From positions 1-41,838 of the forward strand of contig JAUXZG010000104.1 of assembly GCA_030694005.1 (NCBI GenBank): a stretch of DNA of 41,838 bases, given 5' to 3'. The stretch is from Desulfobaccales bacterium (GTDB lineage Bacteria; Desulfobacterota; Desulfobaccia; Desulfobaccales; 0-14-0-80-60-11). Positions 33,534 to 40,952 of this stretch are shown here, one piece after another. Within the stretch, counting starts at the first letter, position 1. Each line of letters begins with the position of its first letter. The notes beneath the pieces are model-generated. The model ran no database searches and was not told where the DNA came from. It worked only from the letters and a program-made list of their open reading frames with translations. A program made the translations under genes and the position numbers.

Positions 33534-34565
33534 ATGAAGAATAAAACGAGGGATTTTGTTTCAGGCCAAGCCGGGGTGGTGGCCATCGTTACCGCCATCG
33601 CCATCATGGCATTTTTTGCCTTGGCAGCCCTGGCCGTGGATCTGGGCCATCTGTATATGGGGAGGGTGGAGTTGCAGAGGGGTACGGATGCCGGGGCTAT
33701 CGCGGGGGCCCGGTCCATTTTCCCCTACCCCCTGGAGAGCGCCGCCGTGCCCGTGGTCCCCCAGTGTGCCGCGGCCACGGCCAAGGCCGCGGAGATTGCC
33801 CAGGCCAACCTGGTGGACGGCGCCGCCATAACCGTGACGGCCAACCAGACCGGCACCTGGAACTGGTCCACCAGCGTCTTTACCCCAGGTTGTTCCGCCA
33901 ACCCCTTTACCAACGCCGTGCAACTCACCAACAGCTCAGCCAATATTTCCCTGATGTTCCTGGGCATTTTGGGGATGGCGCCGGTGGGCCTGCAAGCCAC
34001 GGCCACCGCCGTGAAGGACTGGGTGAGTCAATTGCCCCAGGGGGCCGGTTTTGTCTTGGCCATCCACAGCAAACGTGCCGCCAATGGGCTCCAACTGGAA
34101 TTCTACTACGCGAATGCCATCGAGGATGCTGCCTGGTACTACAAATCCGCCAGCCAGGACCCAACCGACGCCCTGCTCAATGCCCAGCTCAACAACACCA
34201 CCCTCATCCCCTCTTTGCAGGGCGCCATCCCCAGCATTCCCCAGGTGGGGGAAAATGTGCGCATTGACTATGGGAATTTTGCCAACACCGTTACCTATAT
34301 AAAAAATAATTATCTTAATAAGACCGTCTGGTGCCCGGTGATTGGCTCCACCACCCGTCGGACCTCCACGGAAGTCCTGGGCTTCACGGCTTTCAGGATA
34401 ACCGCGGTGAACAATACCTCTCAGCCGGTGACCACCCGTTACATACGGGGCACGGCCTTGAGCCTGGCGGAAGTGCCGGCGCGCACCGGCAATCCCGCCA
34501 CCGGAACCCCGGACCCCAGGGGAAATAAATACGGCTTACTGACCGCCACCAAACTGGTAAAGTGA
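33534..34565 (+). CDS. TadG-like pilus assembly protein
   Basis: 343 aa. An N-terminal type-IV-pilin-like hydrophobic helix (GQAGVVAIVTAIAIMAFFALAALAVDLGHLY) with the TadE/TadG signature AVDxGxLY, ELQRGTDAGAIAGA next, then a beta-rich extracytoplasmic part with no vWA domain seen. Start ATG at 33534; a TTG six bases earlier is possible. Last gene of the locus; a non-coding mobile-type element lies directly after its stop. Confidence 0.82.
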   Translation: MKNKTRDFVSGQAGVVAIVTAIAIMAFFALAALAVDLGHLYMGRVELQRGTDAGAIAGARSIFPYPLESAAVPVVPQCAAATAKAAEIAQANLVDGAAITVTANQTGTWNWSTSVFTPGCSANPFTNAVQLTNSSANISLMFLGILGMAPVGLQATATAVKDWVSQLPQGAGFVLAIHSKRAANGLQLEFYYANAIEDAAWYYKSASQDPTDALLNAQLNNTTLIPSLQGAIPSIPQVGENVRIDYGNFANTVTYIKNNYLNKTVWCPVIGSTTRRTSTEVLGFTAFRITAVNNTSQPVTTRYIRGTALSLAEVPARTGNPATGTPDPRGNKYGLLTATKLVK

Positions 34566-34581
34566 CCCTGGCATTTGCTTA

Positions 34582-34778
34582 ACTATTACTTGGTTGCTAA
34601 AGTTAGCGTATTTTTATGGAAGGGGAAAATTCCCCCCTTTTCTAAAGGGGGGTAAGGGGGGGTTTTAAAATCCCCCTAAATCCCCCTTTAAGAAAGGGGG
34701 ACTTTAGGTTTGTCATTGAATTACCAGGTGCTTTTTAAATACGCTGACTTTTGCAACTAATTACTAATACTTGGTTGC
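34582..34778. mobile_element. Non-coding MITE-like element related to the DUF559 cassette
   Basis: Layered structure. Outermost: near-identical 16-bp direct repeats ACTATTACTTGGTTGC (34582-34597) and ACTAATACTTGGTTGC (34763-34778). Next: inverted GTTGCTAAAGTTAGCGTATT (from 34594) against GTTGCAAAAGTCAGCGTATT on the other strand (to 34757). Inside: C6-TTTTCTAAA-G6 (34632-34652), then TAAGGGGGG, ATCCCCCTAAATCCCCC and AAGGGGG hairpin arms up to 34700. The inner words match the ends of the DUF559 cassette. No ORF inside. Confidence 0.6.
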
Positions 34779-35013
34779 CTGGCCCGGCCCGGGGCCAAAA
34801 GTTTGACATTTAACCCCGCCCTTGTTAAAAATCCAATACTGAGAACCTTCCTGTGATTTAATTAACCGAACTTTGGATTCGGGGCCCCTGCCCGGCATGA
34901 GGGGCGGCCCCTTTAAGAATATAGGGTGCGGGTTTACCGGTAGAGGGGGGACGAGGCCCCGCGGTCCCCGGGCCTACTCCCTCAAATAACCTCCCCCCAT
35001 TGGAGAAGCGGTC
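34779..35013. other. Leader region of the aro operon
   Basis: No ORF. It contains the promoter candidate below and GC-rich palindromic words (GGCCCGGCCCGGGGCC at 34780-34796, GGGGCC...GGGGCGGCCCC near 34880-34911). No attenuator with a Phe/Trp/Tyr-rich leader peptide was recognised. Confidence 0.4.
34803..34831 (+). promoter_or_regulatory. Candidate sigma-70 promoter of aroF-aroB
   Basis: TTGACA (34803-34808), 17-bp spacer, TAAAAA (34826-34831). A perfect -35 and a four-of-six -10, leaving a leader of about 175 nt before aroF. Confidence 0.45.
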
Positions 35014-36021
35014 ATGCTTATCGTGATGGACAAAGACGCCACTGCCCCCCAGATCGAGGCGGTGGTGGCCAAGATTGAGGCCTTAGGATTCGTAGCCCAG
35101 CCCATCCCCGGCGGCGAACGGGTAGCCATCGGCATTCTGAGGAATCCCGGCCCGGTGGACCCTGCCCTATTTGTCGATATGGCTGGAGTGAACCAGGCCA
35201 TCCCGGTGTCCCGGCCCTATAAACTGGTAAGCCGGGAGATGAAGCGGGAGGATACCATCATCCAGTTGCCGGGTATAAAGCTGGGGCGGGGCCACTTTGT
35301 GGTGATGGCCGGCCCCTGCGCGGTGGAGAGCGAATCCCAGGCCCTGACCATTGCTGAAAAGGTGAAGGCCGCGGGCGCCCGCGTCTTTAGGGGCGGCGCC
35401 TACAAACCCCGCACCTCGCCTTACAGTTATCAGGGGCTGGGCGAGGAGGGCCTCAAAATCCTGAAAAAAGTGCGGGATGAGACCGGGCTCTTAATTATCA
35501 CCGAGGCCACGGACCATGACACCCTGGAGTTGGTAGCTGAGTATACCGACATCATCCAGATCGGCGCCCGCAACATGCAAAACTTCACCCTGCTGCGCCG
35601 GGCGGGACAATCCGGCAAGCCGGTGCTGCTCAAACGTGGCATGTCCGCCACTTTGGAAGAATGGTTGATGGCTGCCGAATATATCATGGCGGAAGGCAAT
35701 CTCCAGGTGATTCTGTGCGAGCGGGGCGTCAGGGCCATCGGCGAACACGCCCGCAATCTTTTGGATTTGGCCACCATTCCGGTGGTACACCGGGAGAGCC
35801 ACCTGCCCATCGTGGTGGACCCCAGCCATGCCGCCGGCCGCCGGGATTTGGTGCCCCCCCTGGCCCGGGCCGCGGTGGCCGCGGGTTGCGACGCCCTGCT
35901 CATCGAAGTGCACCACGATCCAACCTCGGCCCTGTCCGACGGCTTGCAGTCCCTTTACCCCGACCAATTTACGGCCCTGATGAAAGAGATTCAGGGGTTA
36001 CGCCCCGGAGGTTGGTATTGA
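35014..36021 (+). CDS. aroF: 3-deoxy-7-phosphoheptulonate synthase (DAHP synthase)
   Basis: First step of the shikimate pathway: phosphoenolpyruvate + erythrose-4-phosphate to DAHP. 335 aa of the I-beta type found in Thermotoga and Bacillus: an N-terminal ferredoxin-like regulatory domain ([20 protein letters not shown], residues 1-65) followed by the TIM barrel with [45 protein letters not shown] and [11 protein letters not shown]. The N-terminal domain suggests feedback control by an aromatic amino acid. The TGA overlaps the TTG start of aroB, so the two are translationally coupled. Confidence 0.95.
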   Translation: MLIVMDKDATAPQIEAVVAKIEALGFVAQPIPGGERVAIGILRNPGPVDPALFVDMAGVNQAIPVSRPYKLVSREMKREDTIIQLPGIKLGRGHFVVMAGPCAVESESQALTIAEKVKAAGARVFRGGAYKPRTSPYSYQGLGEEGLKILKKVRDETGLLIITEATDHDTLELVAEYTDIIQIGARNMQNFTLLRRAGQSGKPVLLKRGMSATLEEWLMAAEYIMAEGNLQVILCERGVRAIGEHARNLLDLATIPVVHRESHLPIVVDPSHAAGRRDLVPPLARAAVAAGCDALLIEVHHDPTSALSDGLQSLYPDQFTALMKEIQGLRPGGWY

Positions 36022-37112
36022 AGGAGCTCCTTCTGGCCCTACCCCACCGGGATGAGAGCTACCGGGTCCTCATCGGCCCGGGGCTCCGTCTGGGGTTAGG
36101 ATACCTGCTGTCCCCCCTTGACTTTCCCTCCCGCCTTTTTCTGATCTCCGACAGCCGGGTGGCCCGCCTTCATGGCGCGGCCGTGCAAAGCGCCTTGGCG
36201 GAGGCCGGTTACACTTCCACTCTGCTGACCACTCCCCCGGGAGAACGGGCCAAGACCTGGACGGTGGCGCAGCGCCTGGCCCGAGAGCTTCTGCGCCTGG
36301 GCGCCCACCGAGCCTCTCCCTTGATTGCCCTGGGGGGCGGGGTGGTGGGGGACCTCACCGGTTTTCTGGCCTCCATCTTCATGCGGGGGGTGCCCCTGAT
36401 CCAGGTGCCCACCACCTTGTTGGCCATGGTGGATGCCGCCATCGGCGGCAAAACCGCCATTAATCTGCCGGAAGGCAAAAACCTTCTGGGGACCTTCCAC
36501 CAGCCCCGGCTGGTGGTGATCGATCCTGATTTTCTCCACACCCTGCCCCCTAAGGAAAGACTCAATGGCCTGGCTGAGGTGCTCAAGGCCGGGTTTATCC
36601 GGGCCCCAGACCTGCTGACCTACCTGGAGACGGTGGGCCCTTCCCTTTTCAAAAATCCGGCGGCCGTGACCGACATAATTTATCGGGCCGCGGCCATTAA
36701 AGCGCAGGTGGTGGCTGCGGATGAACGGGAAGCGGGGCTGCGCCGCATCCTCAATTTCGGCCATACCCTGGGCCATGCCCTGGAGCAGGCCGCGGCCTTT
36801 CGCCTCTCCCACGGCCGGGCCGTGGCCTTTGGGATGCTGGCCGCCCTGATCCTCTCCGAAAAGCTGGTGGGCTTGCCCCAGGAGGAGGCCCAGCGGGGCC
36901 GCCGCCTCATCCAGAGCTTTGGCCTGGTTCGCCGGGCCCCGGCCCTGGACCTGAAGGCCATCCTGGCCGCCCTGCCCATGGACAAAAAACGCCTGGAAAA
37001 AGACCTGGTCTTCGTGCTCTTGCGCCGACTGGGAGAACCGGTGATCCAGACGGGCGTGCCCCTGACTTTAATAAAAGAAGCCTTGCGGAAGGTGCTTGGG
37101 GGAGGGGGCTAA
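36018..37112 (+). CDS. aroB: 3-dehydroquinate synthase
   Basis: Second step of the shikimate pathway, converting DAHP to 3-dehydroquinate with NAD+ and a divalent metal. 364 aa. GGGVVGDLTGFLAS is the NAD site, MVDAAIGGKTAINLPEGKN follows, and the metal ligands lie in GLAEVLKAGFI and NFGHTLGHALE. The start is set to TTG at 36018, with GGAGG at 36007-36011, overlapping the aroF stop. The frame runs far into aroF, but that part is not family-like. The last residues GGGG and the TAA stop come from repeat arm A. Confidence 0.95.
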   Translation: MKELLLALPHRDESYRVLIGPGLRLGLGYLLSPLDFPSRLFLISDSRVARLHGAAVQSALAEAGYTSTLLTTPPGERAKTWTVAQRLARELLRLGAHRASPLIALGGGVVGDLTGFLASIFMRGVPLIQVPTTLLAMVDAAIGGKTAINLPEGKNLLGTFHQPRLVVIDPDFLHTLPPKERLNGLAEVLKAGFIRAPDLLTYLETVGPSLFKNPAAVTDIIYRAAAIKAQVVAADEREAGLRRILNFGHTLGHALEQAAAFRLSHGRAVAFGMLAALILSEKLVGLPQEEAQRGRRLIQSFGLVRRAPALDLKAILAALPMDKKRLEKDLVFVLLRRLGEPVIQTGVPLTLIKEALRKVLGGGG

Positions 37113-37230
37113 GGTTAGCTGGCAGCGGTCAGCTTTCAGCAGTCAGCTTTTTTACAGCATTAAACACCTAAATATCTTTTTTAGCTGATAGCTGACCGCT
37201 GAAAGCTGGTTTCCCCTGGCCCTCCCCCCA
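37096..37230. repeat. TCAGC-core element inside A and C outer arms
   Basis: Left arm TTGGGGGAGGGGGCTAAGG (37096-37114), core 37117-37207, then right arm CCCTGGCCCTCCCCCCA (37214-37230). Core ends GCGGTCAGC (37125-37133) and GCTGACCGC (37191-37199) are inverted; TCAGC words repeat within each side. Arms equal the outer halves of modules A and C of the composite repeat, and the core shares about 30 identical bases with 23480-23509 on the opposite strand. It includes the aroB stop. Confidence 0.7.
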
Positions 37231-37247
37231 CAACTCATGGTGAAAAT

Positions 37248-37787
37248 ATGCGGCGAGGGCTAATGTTGCTGGGGATGGTGTTTCTTTCGCTTGCTGGGTT
37301 GGGTTATGCTGAGGAAAAAGAAACCGGTCAGAAAAACTTTAGGAGGGGCGACATCAACCCCATCACCTTAAATCCCATCGGTGAGGTCAAGCGTGAGGGA
37401 GACCGCACCATCCTCGAGATCCTGCCCCAATTCACCCCGGCCCTGGACGGTCTGGCGGGCTTCTCCCATGTTTGGGTGTTTTACTGGTTCCATGAAAATG
37501 ATCGTCCGGAAGAGCGGGCCACCCTCAAGGTACATCCCCGCCGGGACCCGGCCAACCCTTTGACCGGGGTCTTCGCCACCCGGGCGCCGGTGCGCCCCAA
37601 CCTCATCGGCCTCACCGCCTGCCGCCTCCTCAAGGTGACGGGCAATGTCCTGGAAGTGGCGGACCTGGACGCCAAGGACGGCTCCCCCATCCTGGACCTC
37701 AAACCTTATATCCCCAAGGGCGACTCTATTCCCGAGGCCATTACCCCCGAGTGGGTGAAGCGCCTCCGACCATCTGCGGCAGAATAA
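37248..37787 (+). CDS. TrmO/TsaA-family protein with an N-terminal signal peptide
   Basis: 179 aa. The TrmO family methylates t6A37 of tRNA in the cytoplasm with S-adenosylmethionine. The family motifs are intact: LNPIGEVK, GFSHVWVFYWFH, FATRAPVRPNLIGL and VADLDAKDGSPILDLKPYIP. Before them is a convincing signal peptide, MRRGLMLLGMVFLSLAGLGYAEE (written here only to mark residues 1-23: two Arg, a 15-residue hydrophobic core, cleavage after GYA). The ATG at 37248 has GGTGA five bases upstream and no inner start that would drop the signal while keeping the domain. So it may be exported, where tRNA is absent; the role is then unknown. The last 47 bp overlap the convergent M20 gene. Confidence 0.8.
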   Translation: MRRGLMLLGMVFLSLAGLGYAEEKETGQKNFRRGDINPITLNPIGEVKREGDRTILEILPQFTPALDGLAGFSHVWVFYWFHENDRPEERATLKVHPRRDPANPLTGVFATRAPVRPNLIGLTACRLLKVTGNVLEVADLDAKDGSPILDLKPYIPKGDSIPEAITPEWVKRLRPSAAE

Positions 37788-38985
37788 ACTCCGGCTCGCT
37801 TAAGGCAGCTAAAAGCCCGGCCGCGGCCCTCAGGCCCCAGGGAAGCGCGGCCTCGTCCGGAGCGAATTCCGGGGAATGCAGCGCCTGGCCCTGGGCGCCG
37901 GGGGTGCGCACCCCCAGGAAAAAGTAAAAGGCCGGGGCCTGGGCCGCAAAGTAGGAAAAATCCTCGCTGCCCATGGCGGGCTGATGCAGTTTGAGCCGCT
38001 TGGCACCCAACAGAGAGCGCAGCGCCGCCACCGCCTGTTGGCTTAACTGGGGGTCGTTTTTGAGTATGGGATAGATGGGCTGGGCCGAAAGCTCTATTTT
38101 GGCCCCGGTGGCCTGGGACCACCCGGCCAGCTGTTTTTTAAGACCGGCAAGCACTTCCTGGCGCACCGCGTCCTCTAGATAGCGGAAGCTCCCTTCCAGG
38201 GTGACTTTTTCCGCCAGGATATTGAAGCGGGTACCCCCGGAAATGCTGCCGAAGGTGAGAACCACCGGATGCCGGGCGTCGATCTTCTGGGCCAGAAAGC
38301 CCTGGATCTGGGTCAGAACCTGGGCGCTCACCAGGATGGGGTCCACCCCCCGGTGAGGGGTAGCGCCGTGGGCCGCCTTGCCGGTGATGGTCAGGATGAC
38401 TCTGTCGGCGCCAGCCATCACCACCTCGGGACCATAGCGAATATGGCCCACATCTAGATTGGGGGCCACGTGCAGGCCCAGGATCGCGGCCACCGGCGGA
38501 TTGTCCAGAACCCCGGCGGCCACCATGCCCCTGGCCCCGCTAACCTCCCCCCGGGGCGGGCCTTCCTCCGCAGGCTGAAAGATAAAGCGAAACTCCCCGG
38601 CCAGACGGTCTTTGAGGTTGCTCAAAAGGCGGGCCGTAACCAAAGCAATACTCAGGTGGAAATCATGGCCGCAGGCGTGCATCACCCCGGGCACCCGGGA
38701 GCGCCAGGAAGTTTTAACCTTCTCGGTAAGGGGCAGGGCGTCCATATCGGCCCGGTAAGCCACGACCCGGCCTGGCCGGGAGCCGCGCAAGGTCCCTACC
38801 ACCCCGTGCCCGGCGATGCCGGTCTGCACGTTAAGGCCCAAATCCTGAAGATATTGGGCCACCACCCCGGCGGTGCGCTCCTCCTGATGGGACAACTCCG
38901 GATACTGATGGAACTGACGGCGCAGAGCGGTAAGCTCCCCGGCCAGTCCAGCTAGCTGGGTCTGGATTTCCTTTAACAGGTCCAT
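37741..38985 (-). CDS. M20D-family amidohydrolase (HipO/AmhX type)
   Basis: A 414-aa metal-dependent amidohydrolase of the IAA-amino-acid hydrolase/hippuricase family. Metal-site motifs: RADMDALPL, MHACGHDFH, QPAEEGP, LGLHVAP and GSEDFSYF. The lid (dimerisation) domain lies near residues 190-310 (TITGKAAHGATPHRGVDPI). The substrate is unknown; family members hydrolyse N-acyl amino acids. The 3' end overlaps the TrmO-like gene tail to tail by 47 bp; the extra C-terminal PQMVGGASPTRG is thus encoded antisense to it. Confidence 0.9.
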   Translation of the reverse strand: MDLLKEIQTQLAGLAGELTALRRQFHQYPELSHQEERTAGVVAQYLQDLGLNVQTGIAGHGVVGTLRGSRPGRVVAYRADMDALPLTEKVKTSWRSRVPGVMHACGHDFHLSIALVTARLLSNLKDRLAGEFRFIFQPAEEGPPRGEVSGARGMVAAGVLDNPPVAAILGLHVAPNLDVGHIRYGPEVVMAGADRVILTITGKAAHGATPHRGVDPILVSAQVLTQIQGFLAQKIDARHPVVLTFGSISGGTRFNILAEKVTLEGSFRYLEDAVRQEVLAGLKKQLAGWSQATGAKIELSAQPIYPILKNDPQLSQQAVAALRSLLGAKRLKLHQPAMGSEDFSYFAAQAPAFYFFLGVRTPGAQGQALHSPEFAPDEAALPWGLRAAAGLLAALSEPEFILPQMVGGASPTRG

Positions 38986-39036
38986 GATCCTGCTTATTGT
39001 ATCGCGGGTTTTAAAGAGTAAGAAGGAAATTATTGT

Positions 39037-39077
39037 GGGAAAGGGCCAGGGGTCTCAAGACTCCCGGCCCTCCCCCC
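39037..39077. repeat. Solitary module C hairpin at the rtcA end
   Basis: GGGAAAGGGCCAGGGGTC and GACTCCCGGCCCTCCCCCC form an imperfect stem with the rtcA TGA stop in the loop. It is probably also the rtcA terminator. Confidence 0.6.
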
Positions 39078-40086
39078 GGCAGAAAATTTCTCCCCGCTCT
39101 CCCAAGCCTCCCTTGACCTGAAAGGTGGGACCCAGGAATTGTTCGATGACCCACAGGTTGGTGAGCAGGTGGGAAGTCACTTCTTCGTCAGTAATGGTGG
39201 AGGGGCCCCGGGCCAGGGCCAGATATAGGACTATCTGGTCAGCCAGGTGACGGTCCACGGCCGCCTGGCGTTGCCGAAAGTTAAGATAGGCGTCGGCCAC
39301 TTCGTCCGCCACCTTCTCGGCGGGTTTCCCCCGGGCCCCCAGGGCGTTAAAGCCGGCCCGGGGCCCCCAGAGAAAGACCAGGCTGCCCGGATCCAAACCA
39401 GAGGCTTCTATAGTTTCCACCACCAAGTCCTCCCCTAAACGGGCCTTGAGGCGCTGAGCCTGACGGCTGATAACATGCTCCGGCAGCCGGGCGGCAGCAG
39501 AGATTGCCCTAAAGGCCGAAACCGCGGCCGGGGTGCGCCACTCAACCCCTAAGAGGGTTGGGGCCGGAGTGATCTCCCAGCGCGCTTCCCCACCCCCCCG
39601 GGGGTACCAGCCCCAGCGGTTTACGGTCATTTTCACCTCCGCCCCCATCTGAGCCAGGGCCGGCAGAAAAACCTGAAGTAGATAATGGGCTGGAGGACTC
39701 CAGGGCACGTGGGTGCCGCCTTTGAGGATTAGGGTGGAGGGTGCGCCGGCCCTGAGGAGTGGGGGGAGCAGGGCCTGGGCGATGAGGGTGACGGAGCCGG
39801 CGCTGCCGGTTTTTTCCGCCACATCAAAGAGGTAATGGCCCGGCCGCAGACGGCCGGGCCGGAAGGTGAGTTGCTGACTGTTAAGCTCGGCCCCGGTGAC
39901 CTCCGCCCGGGTGACCTGGGCCAGGGCCAGCACCGCGGTGAGGTGTTGGGGCCTTAAGCCCGGTTTGGAGCGGCTGGCCCGAATATTTTCTATCCGGACC
40001 GGTTGCCCCAGGAGGGCCGCCAGAGACAGGGCGGTGCGCAGAATCTGCCCGCCCCCTTCTCCGTAAGACCCATCAAGATGAAGCAT
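39055..40086 (-). CDS. rtcA: RNA 3'-terminal phosphate cyclase
   Basis: Converts RNA 3'-phosphate to 2',3'-cyclic phosphate through an adenylated His, in RNA repair. 343 aa from the ATG at 40086. DGSYGEGGGQILRTALSLA is the family N-terminus, RSKPGLRPQHLTAV and AEKTGSAGSVTLI are conserved, and HLADQIVLYLALA contains the catalytic His. The ATG shares one base with the TGA of the upstream dodecin-like gene (TGATG), so the two are coupled. No rtcB or rtcR is in the window. The last residues (CRGEGRES) are encoded by module C. Confidence 0.93.
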   Translation of the reverse strand: MLHLDGSYGEGGGQILRTALSLAALLGQPVRIENIRASRSKPGLRPQHLTAVLALAQVTRAEVTGAELNSQQLTFRPGRLRPGHYLFDVAEKTGSAGSVTLIAQALLPPLLRAGAPSTLILKGGTHVPWSPPAHYLLQVFLPALAQMGAEVKMTVNRWGWYPRGGGEARWEITPAPTLLGVEWRTPAAVSAFRAISAAARLPEHVISRQAQRLKARLGEDLVVETIEASGLDPGSLVFLWGPRAGFNALGARGKPAEKVADEVADAYLNFRQRQAAVDRHLADQIVLYLALARGPSTITDEEVTSHLLTNLWVIEQFLGPTFQVKGGLGERGEIFCRGEGRES

Positions 40087-40295
40087 CAACCTTCCAGTAA
40101 GAAGATCACCTCAAATCTTACCCGGTAAGTGGCGATTTTATTATCCTTAACGGCTACCCGTTGCTCCAGGATCCGCAGTCCGGTGATGCCCCGCAAGGTT
40201 GCGGCGGCCCGGGCAAAGCCCACTTTAAGGGCGTCATCAAAGCTGATGGGGGATTCGGCGATGGCCTGGGTTACTCTGGCTACTTGAGTTGCCAT
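40086..40295 (-). CDS. Dodecin-like protein, copy 1
   Basis: 69 aa with the dodecin pattern: VARVTQAIAESP, SFDDALKVGFARAAATLRGITG, and the strand pair NKIATYRVRFEVIFLLEG. Dodecins are 12-subunit flavin (or CoA) binding shells. The tryptophan that stacks on flavin in characterised dodecins is absent; the aligned stretch reads TLRGITGLRI and there is no Trp at all. The stop overlaps the rtcA start. Confidence 0.85.
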   Translation of the reverse strand: MATQVARVTQAIAESPISFDDALKVGFARAAATLRGITGLRILEQRVAVKDNKIATYRVRFEVIFLLEG

Positions 40296-40434
40296 AACAT
40301 TTCTCTCCCTGAACCCTAATTGGTCCTAATCATCGCCCACAGAGTCCGCAGGTCCTGCGGCGCTTTGCAGACGAAGCCGCGGGTGAGAGGAGGGGTCTGC
40401 TCACCCTCACCGTGGGGATGGTCTCCTCTGCGTC

Positions 40435-40647
40435 TTATTCCAAAATGAAAATTACTTCCATCTTCACCCGAAAGGTGGCGATTTTGTTGTCCTTGACGGA
40501 CACCCGCTGTTCTGCGATGCGCAGCCCGGTTATACCACGCAAAGTCTTGACGGCCCGGGCAAAGCCCACTTTAACGGCATCGTCAAAGCCCTTAGGTGAT
40601 TCTGCAATGATATGAGTTATCCTGGCCACTTTGCTTGCTTTTTCCAT
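40435..40647 (-). CDS. Dodecin-like protein, copy 2
   Basis: 70 aa, about two thirds identical to copy 1 by eye (same AESPxxFDDA, TLRGITGLRI, VKDNKIATxRV and EVIFxLE). It is upstream of copy 1 on the same strand with a 139-bp gap, a likely tandem duplication. It too lacks tryptophan. A good ribosome site (GGGAGGG on the minus strand) precedes the ATG. Confidence 0.85.
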   Translation of the reverse strand: MEKASKVARITHIIAESPKGFDDAVKVGFARAVKTLRGITGLRIAEQRVSVKDNKIATFRVKMEVIFILE

Positions 40648-40773
40648 AATCTAACCCTCCCTTGAGATAGTGCGGCCTAAAACCGCTGGTCCGCTTTACA
40701 GACCGAGCCGCTTGAACCCTCAGATTCTTCTAAAGTTAAGTTCAATTATCGCCAATGCAAGGCGGTTGAATAA

Positions 40774-40951
40774 TTTTGGGGGAGGGTACTAAGGGCCGCA
40801 GGCCCTTACCCCCTCCCACAATCCCTTAAGTTTAGAATTGGGCCGTAGGAGGCGGGGCCTTTGGCCCCGCCTCCTACGGCCTACTTAAGCGGGTTGGGAG
40901 GGGGGTTTGGGGGGAGGGCAGGGACCACTGGTCCCTGGCCCTCCCCCCAAA
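40774..40951. repeat. Composite three-hairpin repeat A-B-C, copy 3
   Basis: The best preserved copy. A (40774-40821): TTTTGGGGGAGGGTACTAAG arm and complement. B (40841-40881): GGCCGTAGGAGGCGGGGCC-TTT and complement. C (40906-40951): TTTGGGGGGAGGGCAGGGACC (positions 40906-40926) with loop ACT and complement. Linkers CCCTTAAGTTTAGAATT and ACTTAAGCGGGTTGGGAGG. It fills the space between the dodecin-like gene and the queC stop. Confidence 0.88.
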
Positions 40952-40952
40952 C

